Program-made: the position numbers and the translations under genes
Part shown: positions 28,128 through 37,452 of the stretch, in pieces
Layout of the letters: each line of letters starts with the position of its first letter
How positions within the stretch are numbered: the stretch's first letter is position 1
The notes under the pieces: model-generated
The model's input: the letters and a program-made list of their open reading frames with translations, nothing else
Told to the model about the DNA's origin: nothing
Database searches by the model: none
Origin: an uncultured Gemmatimonadota bacterium
GTDB taxonomy: Bacteria > Gemmatimonadota > Gemmatimonadetes > Gemmatimonadales > Gemmatimonadaceae
DNA: 64,000 nt
Direction of reading: 5' to 3'
Assembly (NCBI GenBank): GCA_903910555.1
Contig: CAIVZZ010000015.1
Coordinates: forward strand, 124,001-188,000

Positions 28128-29675
28128 TCATTTACTTCCGATCAATCCGCCGGCGTGGATGGCGGCGCCGGCCTTCAGCTGATCAATCAAGAGATCGCCA
28201 TGCCGCGCAAGCAGCGGCAGGAAGTTGAGCTTCCGTTCCTGTCGCGCGCCCGCGGGCATCAGGGCCGCACGGATCGCGGTGAGATCGTTCATCGCGGCCG
28301 TCTCTCCGCGCCCAGCCGCCGCGCGAATGCGGCGCTCGAGACGCTCGACGCGATGCCTGAGCTGCGCGCGCGCGCCTTCGATCACTTCCTTGGTCACCAG
28401 CGGGCTCGCGCCCATGCTCGCCGAAACCGCATCGATCCGCGTTTCAACGGACGCGCGCAATCCTTCCAGTGATTCGCGCACTGTGGCCGGCATCGCGCGA
28501 TCCGCAATGCGGCGCTCGGCGATGTGCGGCGACTTAATATCATCGAACATCATGCCGAGCCGGCCGAGCATGCGATCCACTGCCGGCTCGATGACCGTCG
28601 CGGACCAGCGCGGCACGACGAGCGGCAGCGCGGCGCCGAGCGCCTCTGCCACCGCCGTGACCTGCGCGAAGTACGCGATTTCTCCGGCGCCGCCTGCATA
28701 TGCGACAGTAGGCAGCAACCTGCGCTCTACCACAGGCCTGAGAAGCACGTTCGCCGAAAGCACGAGATCATCGCGGCGCGCCGCATCGGCGGCCTGTGCG
28801 AGCGGCACACGTTCCTTGACGCCGATCGTGCTGCGGAACACGAGCGAGAGCCGCGGCACGCGCGCGACCTGCGCGCGGAATCCTGCGCGCTCGATCGAAA
28901 CGCCACGGAGCGCGACGGCTTCATCAATCATGGCAGCGCGGTTTAGCGCTTCGAGAAGTGTGGGCCGCGCCGCCGAGCGCACTGCGGGGTGCCACGCGTC
29001 GAGTACGGCGATTCCGAGCGGTTCGAGAATCGAGCGCAGCAGCTGCACGTACGCACCGCCGACCGTTGCATCTTGATGATAGGCCGCGCGCAGCGCAGCG
29101 AGTACATCCGACTGTGAGGCTGACCCTGCTGCTTCGATGAGCATCGCCATCTGCGCCGACGTATCACCAGCCGGCATCTGCGACATCACCAGCCCTTCTG
29201 GTCCCTGCCGTTCGATCGCGATACGTCGACACTCGGTGCCGAGCGACACAAAGGTCGACGCCGCTTCCTCAAAATCGGAGTCATCGGTAGCCGCCCAGAA
29301 TATCGGTGCAACGGGCACGCCGATTTCGCGCTCGAGACGATTGGCGAGTTCAAGCGCTGATATCGCTTTGAGCCATGTGTAACCGGGGCCGCCGAACAGC
29401 CCGGGCTGCTGGCCTGTGGTGACCACAACGCCGTACCCCGCCGCGACCCGTTCGAGCCGCTCCGCCGCAGCACCACTCGGCGAGAGTGCGGGACGCAACG
29501 TCTCGAGCCAGCGCGCGCCGGGAAATGCGCTGCGCACGGTTTCGGCGTGACTCCGCCACTCATCGACACCGCGCGGACGCGGCAAAAACCAGCCGGTGGG
29601 TGCACTGCCATCGAGCGCGGCGCGAGCGAGCGCGCCTCCGCCGAGTGATTCCGCGATGACGCGCGGTGAGCTCAC
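28128..29675 (-). CDS. bshC: Bacillithiol biosynthesis cysteine-adding enzyme BshC
   Basis: BshC joins cysteine to GlcN-malate to make bacillithiol. It has 515 residues with family landmarks TTGQQPGLFGGPGYTWLKAI near residues 85-104, FWAATDDSDFEE, YAGGAGEIAYFAQ and a C-terminal coiled-coil region near residues 410-470. The start is GTG. It lies between rlmH and murJ. bshA and bshB are not in the window, so bacillithiol production by this organism is inferred from this gene alone. Confidence 0.9.
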   Translation of the reverse strand: MSSPRVIAESLGGGALARAALDGSAPTGWFLPRPRGVDEWRSHAETVRSAFPGARWLETLRPALSPSGAAAERLERVAAGYGVVVTTGQQPGLFGGPGYTWLKAISALELANRLEREIGVPVAPIFWAATDDSDFEEAASTFVSLGTECRRIAIERQGPEGLVMSQMPAGDTSAQMAMLIEAAGSASQSDVLAALRAAYHQDATVGGAYVQLLRSILEPLGIAVLDAWHPAVRSAARPTLLEALNRAAMIDEAVALRGVSIERAGFRAQVARVPRLSLVFRSTIGVKERVPLAQAADAARRDDLVLSANVLLRPVVERRLLPTVAYAGGAGEIAYFAQVTAVAEALGAALPLVVPRWSATVIEPAVDRMLGRLGMMFDDIKSPHIAERRIADRAMPATVRESLEGLRASVETRIDAVSASMGASPLVTKEVIEGARAQLRHRVERLERRIRAAAGRGETAAMNDLTAIRAALMPAGARQERKLNFLPLLARHGDLLIDQLKAGAAIHAGGLIGSK

Positions 29676-29688
29676 AGCTGAATCTCCA

Positions 29689-30153
29689 TCATTTGTGGTA
29701 GGGCTCGCGCTTCACGATCGATCCCGCGCGATAGAGCTGCTCCGCCAGGACGAGACGAGCGAGCTCGTGCGGCAATGTCCACGGTGCGAGTGAGAGACGG
29801 GTGCGCGCACGCTTGCGAACGGCCGGCGACAGTCCGAATGCTCCGCCGATGACGAACGCCACATCGACACCCTTCTCCCGTTCGCCCTGCAGCCATGCGC
29901 TGAATTCCTCCGAAGTCTTCGATGCGCCACCCGGATCGCACGCGACGAGATGGGTCGAGGCGGATACGACATCCGACAGCCGCGATCCTTCCCGTTCGCG
30001 AACAAGGTCCGCAGAGACCGACTTCGCCGGCTCCTCGCGGACCTCGTGCACTTCAAGCGGCCAATAGTGCGCCGCTCTCCGCTCGTACTCCTCGATCGCG
30101 GTGGCGATCGCAGCATTGCGCGGTTTTCCTACCGCGACAATGGAAACTTTCAC
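29689..30153 (-). CDS. rlmH: 23S rRNA (pseudouridine1915-N3)-methyltransferase RlmH
   Basis: A SPOUT methyltransferase that methylates pseudouridine 1915 in helix 69 of 23S rRNA. The trefoil-knot motifs are FVIGGAFGLSP near residue 102 and the C-terminal MTPHELA-like segment reading WTLPHELARLVLAEQLYRA. I chose the GTG at 30153 because the protein then starts MKVSIVAVGK like its family; a TTG at 30159 would add two residues. Length 154 is normal. It follows gdh on the same strand after a heptamer-repeat hairpin. Confidence 0.93.
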   Translation of the reverse strand: MKVSIVAVGKPRNAAIATAIEEYERRAAHYWPLEVHEVREEPAKSVSADLVREREGSRLSDVVSASTHLVACDPGGASKTSEEFSAWLQGEREKGVDVAFVIGGAFGLSPAVRKRARTRLSLAPWTLPHELARLVLAEQLYRAGSIVKREPYHK

Positions 30154-30163
30154 CGACAACAGC

Positions 30164-30234
30164 GCCGGAAGTCCGAAGCCGGAAGCCGGAGAACTTCGCT
30201 CTTTCCGGCTTCCGCGCTTCCGGCTTCCAGCTTA
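30164..30234. repeat. Heptamer-phased inverted repeat, CTTCC type
   Basis: GGAAG-like words start at 30167, 30174, 30181 and 30188, and CTTCC-like words start at 30202, 30209, 30217, 30224 and 30231. Spacing is 7 nt except one of 8. The two arms are reverse complements around a short centre (30193-30201), so the DNA can fold into a long imperfect hairpin. It fills the gdh-rlmH gap and its last unit overlaps the gdh stop, so it may end gdh transcripts. Confidence 0.65.
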
Positions 30235-31539
30235 CGCATAGATCCCGCGCAGCCGATGCACTGTGGCCACACGGCTGATCGAAAGCATGTACGACGCCGT
30301 GCGCATGTTCACTTTGTGCTGCTTTGAGAGATCGAGCACGGCCTTGAACGAGTGCTGCATGATTTCCGTGAGGCGCTCATTCACGACTTTCTCGGTCCAG
30401 AAATATCCGCCGCGATCCTGCACCCACTCGAAGTAGGAGACGGTCACGCCGCCCGCATTCGCGAGGATGTCCGGAATCACGAACACGCCCTTTTCATCGA
30501 GGATCGTATCTGCCGCCGGTGTGGTCGGACCGTTGGCGCCTTCGCAGATGATCTTCGCCTTGATTTTGGCGGCGTTCTTTTTCGTGATGACGTTCTCGAG
30601 AGCGGCCGGCAGCAGCACGTCGCACTCGACGGTCAGCAACTCTTCATTGGTGATTTTGTCGCCCTTGGGATATCCCTCGAGCGTCTTGTTCTTCGCGACG
30701 TAGGCGATCGCGTCGTCGACATCGATGCCGCCCTTGTTGTACACGCCGCCGGTGCGATCGCTGATCGCGATGATCTTGCACCCCTCTTTCTGCAGCAGCT
30801 GCGCGCCAATCGAGCCAACATTGCCGAAGCCCTGCACGGCAACCGTGGCACCCTTGATCTCCATGCCGAGGTGCGCGAGCGCACCCTTGGTGACGATCGA
30901 GCAGCCGCGGCCCGTGGCCTCGCGACGTCCGAGCGAACCGCCCATCTCAACCGGCTTGCCGGTGACGACAGCGGTCACGGTGTGGCCCATGCGCATGGAA
31001 TAGGTGTCCATGATCCACGCCATCACGCGTTCGTTCGTGTTCACGTCCGGCGCGGGTACGTCGGAGTCGGGGCCAAGCGTGGAGATAATCGACGCGGTGT
31101 AGCGGCGCGTGAGGCGCTCGAGTTCCGCCGCGCTCATCTTGAGCGGATCGCAAATCACGCCACCCTTGGCTCCGCCGAACGGAATGTTCACGACGGCGCA
31201 CTTCCACGTCATCCACGCGGCCAGTGCGGTGACTTCGTCGAGCGTGACGTTGAGATCAAAGCGAATGCCGCCCTTTGCCGGCCCCCTCGAAGTGTTGTAG
31301 AGGACGCGAATGCCGGTGAACACCTCGACGTCGCCGTTGTCCATCATGACGGGCGAGTGCGTGATGATCTGCTTCTCGGGCTTGCGCAGCACCTTGTAGA
31401 TGCCGGGCTCGAGATCGAGCAGTTCGGCGGCGCGGTCGAAGCGCGACATCATCGCTTCGAATGGATTTTCCTCGGACAGGAAGCGGTCTTTGTCCGGCCG
31501 CACAATCGTATTGGTAGGAAGCAAGAGATCGGGAGCCAT
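30232..31539 (-). CDS. gdhA: Glu/Leu/Phe/Val-type dehydrogenase (probable glutamate dehydrogenase)
   Basis: An amino-acid dehydrogenase of 435 residues, catalysing reversible oxidative deamination. Catalytic and substrate lysines are in [10 protein letters not shown] and [19 protein letters not shown] (near residues 90-130), and the Rossmann motif is [17 protein letters not shown] near residue 232. The overall match is to hexameric glutamate dehydrogenases, but leucine or valine activity cannot be excluded. It lies between lpxK and rlmH with spacers of about 50 and 80 nt, so it may be its own unit. Confidence 0.93.
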   Translation of the reverse strand: MAPDLLLPTNTIVRPDKDRFLSEENPFEAMMSRFDRAAELLDLEPGIYKVLRKPEKQIITHSPVMMDNGDVEVFTGIRVLYNTSRGPAKGGIRFDLNVTLDEVTALAAWMTWKCAVVNIPFGGAKGGVICDPLKMSAAELERLTRRYTASIISTLGPDSDVPAPDVNTNERVMAWIMDTYSMRMGHTVTAVVTGKPVEMGGSLGRREATGRGCSIVTKGALAHLGMEIKGATVAVQGFGNVGSIGAQLLQKEGCKIIAISDRTGGVYNKGGIDVDDAIAYVAKNKTLEGYPKGDKITNEELLTVECDVLLPAALENVITKKNAAKIKAKIICEGANGPTTPAADTILDEKGVFVIPDILANAGGVTVSYFEWVQDRGGYFWTEKVVNERLTEIMQHSFKAVLDLSKQHKVNMRTASYMLSISRVATVHRLRGIYA

Positions 31540-31586
31540 TCCAGTCGGTCGTTGGGCCGGCGACTGCCGGCGTGAATTTTCGATTG

Positions 31587-32630
31587 TTAGCTGCTTTTGG
31601 GTGACGCGACGGCATTCAGAATACGATCCAGCGCCTCAGCGCCGGACTCCACAACCACACGCTGTGAAAGATACCATAACGGAGGCGCTTTGCGAGGCCA
31701 GAGCGGGCCAAGTTTTACCGCATCTTTCAGAGTACAGACGACCATGTCGACCGCCTCGCCGCGGCGGGCCAGATCGGCGGCGTCAGCGGGCGAATAGGCG
31801 TGATGATCACGCTTCGCCACAACCGTTACATTCGCGCCGATCAGCGTCAGCTGGCCGGAAAACGCGCGCGGGTCGCCAATAGCGGAGATGGCGAGCACGG
31901 CCTGCCCTCGCAGCGATCCCGAATCGCGCGTCTCGCCCGACGCCCACGACACCAAACGGTCGGCGGCCAGTTGGACGACGGCGAGGGCGACATCCGGCGC
32001 ATATGTCCGGGCCAGCGCGAGCAAATCGTCAGCGCGCGCGCGCGACGCACTTTTGCGTGTCACGATGATCAGTGACGCGCGACGCAATGCGCTCAGCGGT
32101 TCGCGCCACGGCCCCGCAGGCAGCAATCGAACGTGCGGTGACGAATCCCCGCCGAAATCGGCCGCGAGCAGCACGATATCTGCGTCGCGCTTCGCGCGGC
32201 GGTGCTGAAACGCGTCGTCGAGCACCGCGACAGTTCTCCCCGCTGCGTGCGCCTGCGCCGCGCCCTGCACACGGTCCGCAGCGATGACCACTGGAATTGC
32301 CGGGTTCAGCTTCGCATGCACGAGAGACTCATCGCCGCCGTAGCCGCGCATCACGATTGCAGGCTTCGCGCCACGCTCGGCGAGACGCGCGGCGATGAAT
32401 GCGGAGACTGGTGTCTTGCCCGTGCCGCCGACCGTGAGATTCCCGACTGAAATGGCCGGAAGCGCGAGCGGATGCGAGCGCAGCACACCAGCGTCGTACG
32501 CGGCATTGCGGAGGGCAACTCCGGCACCGTAGCCCCACGACAGCGGCGCTAGCGCAAGACGGGCCAGTCTCGCCGAAAGCGCCGGTGACTGCCACACGCG
32601 ATCGATGGTGCCTTGCGCGCCGTCACCCAT
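31587..32630 (-). CDS. lpxK: Tetraacyldisaccharide 4'-kinase LpxK
   Basis: LpxK phosphorylates the 4' position of the lipid A disaccharide. The P-loop-like motif is [14 protein letters not shown] near residues 61-74, followed by RGYGG, and [12 protein letters not shown] carries the catalytic Asp region near residue 144. Length 347 is typical. It overlaps the acyltransferase by 8 nt and is the last gene of the lipid A operon. Confidence 0.95.
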   Translation of the reverse strand: MGDGAQGTIDRVWQSPALSARLARLALAPLSWGYGAGVALRNAAYDAGVLRSHPLALPAISVGNLTVGGTGKTPVSAFIAARLAERGAKPAIVMRGYGGDESLVHAKLNPAIPVVIAADRVQGAAQAHAAGRTVAVLDDAFQHRRAKRDADIVLLAADFGGDSSPHVRLLPAGPWREPLSALRRASLIIVTRKSASRARADDLLALARTYAPDVALAVVQLAADRLVSWASGETRDSGSLRGQAVLAISAIGDPRAFSGQLTLIGANVTVVAKRDHHAYSPADAADLARRGEAVDMVVCTLKDAVKLGPLWPRKAPPLWYLSQRVVVESGAEALDRILNAVASPKSS

Positions 32631-33261
32631 CGGCGATCGCCTGCGCCTCGCGCATCAGCGCTTCGAACCGCGGAGACTCGGCCGCCGCCTCGCGCGGCGA
32701 CGTACCCCCAACGAACGTCGGCGCTCCATACGCAAATGTCACGCGCGCGAAGAATTTCGGAATCATGAAGCGGTCCCAGCTCTTGAGGCGCCACGCGCGG
32801 TCCGCGTGAACGACGAGCGGAACAACCGGAACGTTCGCGCGCTGCGCGGCGACGAGAGCGCCGGGCTGAAACTCGAGCGCCGGTCCGCGCGGCCCGTCGG
32901 GTGTGACGGCCACAACTGTGCCGCGCTCGAGTTCCTTGATCATCGCGAGCAGTGCGCGCGATCCGCCGCGTGTGGTCGATCCGCGCACCGTCGTACTGCC
33001 CCACGCCGCGAGCACCCGCGCGATGAGCTCGCCATCGCGATGCTGGCTCACCAGGACCGCGACACCTTCATGCCGATGCTGGAACGCAGCGGGAAGCAGG
33101 GTGGCATGCCAGAGCGTGAACACCCACGGCTTCTTCTCGGCGCGCAGGCGCTGCCATCCCTCGGCGTTCCGTACGCGGATCCGCCAGCTGTGCACGAGCA
33201 GCCAGGCGAGAAAAAAACCGAGCGGAAGCAGGAGGCGCACGCGCCAGTCGACTGCGTTCAT
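32623..33261 (-). CDS. DUF374 lysophospholipid acyltransferase family protein
   Basis: An acyltransferase-like protein of 212 residues from the ATG at 33261: a hydrophobic helix at residues 8-22, the PlsC-fold region, and TPDGPRGPALEFQPGALVAA, typical of DUF374. In many diderms DUF374 proteins sit with lpx or kdo genes and are thought to acylate lipid A precursors. A GTG at 33336 would add 25 residues and overlap lpxB, but the added part is not family-like. The acyl acceptor is unproven. Confidence 0.8.
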   Translation of the reverse strand: MNAVDWRVRLLLPLGFFLAWLLVHSWRIRVRNAEGWQRLRAEKKPWVFTLWHATLLPAAFQHRHEGVAVLVSQHRDGELIARVLAAWGSTTVRGSTTRGGSRALLAMIKELERGTVVAVTPDGPRGPALEFQPGALVAAQRANVPVVPLVVHADRAWRLKSWDRFMIPKFFARVTFAYGAPTFVGGTSPREAAAESPRFEALMREAQAIADG

Positions 33262-33298
33262 CGCAGCGTCGTTTGCCGCCGGCACCTTCGACGCCGGC

Positions 33299-34408
33299 TC
33301 AGGCACCGGCGAGCTCAGATGCCATCGCAGCGACACGCTGCGCTGCGCCGGTCGTACCGAGTTTGGCGCGCACTTCGGCGAGTCCCGCGATCATACTCAG
33401 GCGCTCCGGCGATCGAGGATCGAACAGCGGCGCGAGCGCGTCGGCAACGGCCATCGGCTGAAACGCATCCTGCACGAACTCGCGCGCCACTTCGCGGCCG
33501 GCGACGATGTTCAGCAACCCGATCTGCGAAATCGTGACGATGCGTTTTGCGATGGCGTAATCCACCTTGCCGGTGCGATACACGATCGCGCACGGACAGC
33601 CGGCAACTGCTGCTTCGAGCGTCGTCGTTCCGCTCTTGCAGAGCGCGACGTCGGCAGCGCAGAGAATGTCGAAGCTCGCGGAGCGCTGCATTTGATATGG
33701 CACCTGCGCCGGATCGAGCTGCACCGAGGGCGCCACGCCGACCACAACGTGCAGGCCGGGACGCCGCCGCTCCAGTTCGCGCGCCACCGCAAGAAAATCG
33801 GCGAGCAATCGCTTGATCTCACCCGCGCGGCTGCCGGGAAAGAGCGCGAGCACTTCCTTCCCCTCGGGAATCCCAAGACGGCGCCGCGCTTCGGCACGAT
33901 CCGGCATCGCCGCGGCGCGGTCGAGCAGCGGGTGGCCGACAAAGGTCGCGTCGATGCCATTTGCGCGGAGCAGCGACTCTTCAAATGGCAGGATCACGGC
34001 GGCTTTTGTGATCACGCGGGCCATCGACTTCATGCGCCCGGGGCGCGACGCCCACACCTGCGGCGTAATGAAATAGAGAACCGGCACGCCTGCCGCTTTC
34101 GCAGCGGCGCCGACTTTCAAATTGAAAAAGCCGTAGTCGATCAGCACGACGAGTGCGACGTCACCGCTGTGCAAACGTGCGCGGATTTTTCGGTAGAGCG
34201 TGATATGCGCCGGCACATATCTGAGCAGCGCGACAAATCCAACCACGCCGTCGAGCTGCTCGATCAACGACACGCCCGCGGCCCGCATTCTGCCGCCGCC
34301 GGTCCCGGCGAGCGAAAGATCGGGCCGGATTGAGTGAAGCTGTTCCGCGAGCGCCGCGCCGTGCAGATCGCCCGACGCTTCGCCCGCGAGAATCAGGACT
34401 TCACGCAC
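33299..34408 (-). CDS. lpxB: Lipid-A-disaccharide synthase LpxB
   Basis: A GT19 glycosyltransferase that joins UDP-diacylglucosamine and lipid X. The start VLILAGEASGDLHGA (residues 4-18) is the family signature, and the C-terminal half has CKSGTTTLEAAVAGCPCAIVY near residues 268-288. Length 369 is normal. The GTG start overlaps the upstream oxidoreductase gene by 8 nt. Peripheral inner-membrane enzyme of lipid A synthesis. Confidence 0.96.
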   Translation of the reverse strand: MREVLILAGEASGDLHGAALAEQLHSIRPDLSLAGTGGGRMRAAGVSLIEQLDGVVGFVALLRYVPAHITLYRKIRARLHSGDVALVVLIDYGFFNLKVGAAAKAAGVPVLYFITPQVWASRPGRMKSMARVITKAAVILPFEESLLRANGIDATFVGHPLLDRAAAMPDRAEARRRLGIPEGKEVLALFPGSRAGEIKRLLADFLAVARELERRRPGLHVVVGVAPSVQLDPAQVPYQMQRSASFDILCAADVALCKSGTTTLEAAVAGCPCAIVYRTGKVDYAIAKRIVTISQIGLLNIVAGREVAREFVQDAFQPMAVADALAPLFDPRSPERLSMIAGLAEVRAKLGTTGAAQRVAAMASELAGA

Positions 34409-35411
34409 GGGCGTGCGCGGCCGCGGAGGCGCCGCGCCCCGCGGGCAGCGACCGCTCGATTTCGTGCACGATTCTCAGCGCCACTGCGAGCGCGTCGCGG
34501 CCATCTTCGGCCGTGACGGCAACAGGGGATTCACCGCGCAGCGCGGAGACAAAGCTCTCGAGCTCGAGCTTCAGCGGTTCGCCCTCGGGCGCGTCGATTG
34601 GCACGCGCTCGACGAACGCCTCGATCGACTGCGCGGATTTCGCGAGTGCCACGAGATCCATATCGGAACGCAGGCGATACATCTCGCCCGTTCCTGCGGC
34701 GAGATCGAGCGACAGGTAGCCGTTGCGCTGAAAGATCCGGAGTTTGCGCATCCGATCTTTGGACACGCGGCTCGCCGTGATCGTCGCAACCGCGCCGCTC
34801 TCAAAAGTGATGCGCGCGTTTGCGATATCAATCGACGGCGTAAGCACCGGAATTCCGACCGCCGAAATTCCGCTCACCTTGGCCCCGGTGAGCGTCAGCA
34901 GCAGATCGATGTCGTGGATCATCAAATCGAGCACGACCGCCACATCGGATCCGCGCGGATTAAACGGCGCGAGACGATCGCTGTCGATGAACAACAGATG
35001 ATCGACGTGCGGCAGCGCCGCGCGAATCGCGCGGTTGAACCGTTCGATGTGACCGATCTGCACCATCACGCCGTGCTGCTTCGCGAGCGAGATGAGCTCG
35101 TCGGCCTCTTCGATCGTCGCCGTGATCGGCTTCTCGATCAACAGGTGCTTCCCCGCCTCGAGCGCCGCCTTCGCGACCACATGATGGAACTTCGTTGGCG
35201 TGACGATGGACAGCGCGTCAACATTTTCCAGCAGCGCGTCGAGCGTCGGATGCGCGGTGATCTCGAGTTCTTTCGCGACCGTCGCCGCACGCTCCGGATT
35301 CGATTCGTAGAATCCGCCGAACGTGACGCCTTCTATGCCGCGCAGCAGGCGCGCGTGGTGATAGCCGAGGCTCCCCGTTCCTGCGACGCCAACGCGCAAC
35401 GGCTTGTTCAT
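34401..35411 (-). CDS. Gfo/Idh/MocA family oxidoreductase in the lipid A operon
   Basis: An NAD(P)-dependent sugar dehydrogenase-like protein of 336 residues: Rossmann start RVGVAGTGSLGYHHARLL (residues 6-23), the family EKPI motif in LLIEKPITATIEEADELI near residues 93-110, and a C-terminal alpha/beta domain with IHDIDLLLTL near residue 168. It overlaps lpxA by 4 nt and lpxB by 8 nt. GnnA, which oxidises UDP-GlcNAc for diamino-sugar lipid A, belongs to this family, but its partner aminotransferase GnnB is absent here. The reaction is therefore open. Confidence 0.88.
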   Translation of the reverse strand: MNKPLRVGVAGTGSLGYHHARLLRGIEGVTFGGFYESNPERAATVAKELEITAHPTLDALLENVDALSIVTPTKFHHVVAKAALEAGKHLLIEKPITATIEEADELISLAKQHGVMVQIGHIERFNRAIRAALPHVDHLLFIDSDRLAPFNPRGSDVAVVLDLMIHDIDLLLTLTGAKVSGISAVGIPVLTPSIDIANARITFESGAVATITASRVSKDRMRKLRIFQRNGYLSLDLAAGTGEMYRLRSDMDLVALAKSAQSIEAFVERVPIDAPEGEPLKLELESFVSALRGESPVAVTAEDGRDALAVALRIVHEIERSLPAGRGASAAAHARA

Positions 35412-36184
35412 ACGGTGACGCCGCGGCCGCTGGCCTCGACAAACGCGATCAACGCTTTGACTTCGTCGTATGGGTGCAGTTCAGCCGCGGCCTGTTCGAG
35501 TGCCTGGCTCACGTTCAGCTCCGAACGGAAAAAGAGACGATATGCCTTCTTCAGTTCCGTGATGACTTCCTCGCTGAATCCGCGGCGCCGCAGCCCGACG
35601 CTGTTGAGTCCGAACAGCTGGATCGGATTGCCAACGGCCTTCACGAACGGCGGAACGTCTTTCGAGACGCGCGCCATGCCGCCGACGAATGCATGGCGGC
35701 CGACCTTTGCGAACTGGTGGATCGCAACAAGGCCCGAGAGGATGACATAATCCTCGACGGTGACATGTCCGGCCAACTGCGTCCCGTTCGACATGATCAC
35801 ATTGTCGCCAACGTGGCAGTCGTGTGCGAGATGCACGTACGACATCAGGAAACAGTGCGCACCCACCGTCGTTTTTAACGACTGCGACGTGCCGCGATTG
35901 ATCGTCACGTACTCGCGGATCACCGTGTGGTCGCCGATCTCCACATGTGTGACCTCGCCGCGGAATTTCAGATCCTGCGGATTGCCGCCGAGCACGCTGC
36001 CAATACCCACGGTCACATGCGACCCCAGCCGCACGTTTTCCTGCAGCGTTGCGCGAGCCTCGAGCACACTCCCCGGTCCCACAACACAGCCCGGTCCAAC
36101 AATCACAAACGGGCCGATCGTCGCGTCCTTCGCGATATCTGCCTTCTTGTCGACGATAGCCGTCGGGTGAATGCGCGGGGTCAT
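35408..36184 (-). CDS. lpxA: UDP-N-acetylglucosamine acyltransferase LpxA
   Basis: LpxA puts a hydroxyacyl chain on UDP-GlcNAc, the first lipid A step. It shows the left-handed beta-helix hexapeptide repeats from about residue 1 to 190, the catalytic His region [13 protein letters not shown] near residue 120 and the C-terminal helical domain starting at [14 protein letters not shown]. Length 258 is normal. It overlaps the lpxC/fabZ fusion and the oxidoreductase by 4 nt each. Confidence 0.96.
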   Translation of the reverse strand: MTPRIHPTAIVDKKADIAKDATIGPFVIVGPGCVVGPGSVLEARATLQENVRLGSHVTVGIGSVLGGNPQDLKFRGEVTHVEIGDHTVIREYVTINRGTSQSLKTTVGAHCFLMSYVHLAHDCHVGDNVIMSNGTQLAGHVTVEDYVILSGLVAIHQFAKVGRHAFVGGMARVSKDVPPFVKAVGNPIQLFGLNSVGLRRRGFSEEVITELKKAYRLFFRSELNVSQALEQAAAELHPYDEVKALIAFVEASGRGVTV

Positions 36185-37452
36185 TTGTCGCGCACCATCG
36201 CGGCCATCTCAGCCTCGCAGACGACATCGCCATCGACCTTCGCGACACCACGCACGCGACAGACCATCCCTCTGATCTGCACGATCTCAACCTCAAAACG
36301 CAGCTGGTCACCCGGCCGAACCGGTTTCCGGAACTTCACGTTGTCGAGCGACATGATGTACACCACGCGGCTCTCGGGATCGTCAACCGCCCCCATCAAG
36401 AGCACGCCGCCGACCTGCGCCATCGCTTCGATGATCAGCACGCCGGGCATCACGGGATGCCCCGGGAAATGTCCCTGAAAAAACGGTTCGTTGATCGTGA
36501 CGTTCTTGATCCCGACGATCCGCTTCTTCTCTTCGAACTCGAGAACGCGATCGACGAGCAGGAACGGATACCGATGCGGCAGCACGCGCATGATTTCTTC
36601 GATGCCGATCACGCTTCCCCCTTTTTTGCTGCGCGCGAGCAGTTCGCGCACGAATGTCAAAGTTCCGCGATGACTCGGCTTGGTGGCCGAGATTCTCGCC
36701 CTCACGCGGCGTCCGGTGAGCGCGAGATCGCCGACGACATCGAGCGCCTTGTGCCGTACGAACTCATCCGGCCAGCGCAGCGTGTTGTCCACGATTCCGT
36801 CGTCACCAAGCACGAGCGTGTTGTCCGTCGAAACGCCCTTCACCAGTCCCTTGCTCTTCAGCGGCTCAAAGTCGCTCATGAGCCCGAACGTGCGCGCACC
36901 GGCCAGCTCCGCCGCGAATACGGCCTCGTTGATGCGCCACTTCCCCGTCTGCGTACCGACAAGCGGATGCGCAAAGGTGATGGACACATCCAGTTCGAGC
37001 GACGGCGCGGGATGCGCGATATACACAGACTCGCCGTCAACTACGCGAACGCACTCGTTGAGCCGCAGCTCATCAGCGACTCCGCCGTGCCCGACAACAC
37101 CGGCGCTGCGGATTTCATCGAGGAATCGCTGCGCGCTGCCGTCGAATATTGGCGGCTCGGCGGAATCCATCTCGATGAAGACATCGTCAACGCCCGAACC
37201 CATAATCGCGGCGAGGACATGTTCCACGGTGTGCAGCGCGCCCTCGCCGTCGCCGAGCTGCGTGCGGCGTTCGGCGTGAATTGCGCGATCGGCGTGCGCT
37301 GGTGTCTCGGGTGCACCCGGCAGATCTACACGACGAAATACTATGCCGGTGCCGGGCGGGGCCGGCACGAACGCGAGTGTGCAGTCGAGGCCGAGATGCA
37401 GTCCCTTGCCGGCGAGCTCGCGGCGCCCGCCAATCGTGCAGCGTTCGCTCAC
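36181..37452 (-). CDS. lpxC/fabZ: Bifunctional LpxC-FabZ fusion
   Basis: The N-terminal ~275 residues are LpxC, the zinc deacetylase that commits UDP-acyl-GlcNAc to lipid A. The zinc motif is [12 protein letters not shown] near residue 78, with EPPIFDGSA nearby, and [15 protein letters not shown] near residue 230. The C-terminal ~145 residues are FabZ, the hydroxyacyl-ACP dehydratase: [13 protein letters not shown] and [12 protein letters not shown] with the catalytic His. Fused LpxC-FabZ is known in Bacteroidetes, Chlorobi and relatives. The start is GTG; it overlaps lpxD and lpxA by 4 nt. Confidence 0.96.
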   Translation of the reverse strand: MSERCTIGGRRELAGKGLHLGLDCTLAFVPAPPGTGIVFRRVDLPGAPETPAHADRAIHAERRTQLGDGEGALHTVEHVLAAIMGSGVDDVFIEMDSAEPPIFDGSAQRFLDEIRSAGVVGHGGVADELRLNECVRVVDGESVYIAHPAPSLELDVSITFAHPLVGTQTGKWRINEAVFAAELAGARTFGLMSDFEPLKSKGLVKGVSTDNTLVLGDDGIVDNTLRWPDEFVRHKALDVVGDLALTGRRVRARISATKPSHRGTLTFVRELLARSKKGGSVIGIEEIMRVLPHRYPFLLVDRVLEFEEKKRIVGIKNVTINEPFFQGHFPGHPVMPGVLIIEAMAQVGGVLLMGAVDDPESRVVYIMSLDNVKFRKPVRPGDQLRFEVEIVQIRGMVCRVRGVAKVDGDVVCEAEMAAMVRDK

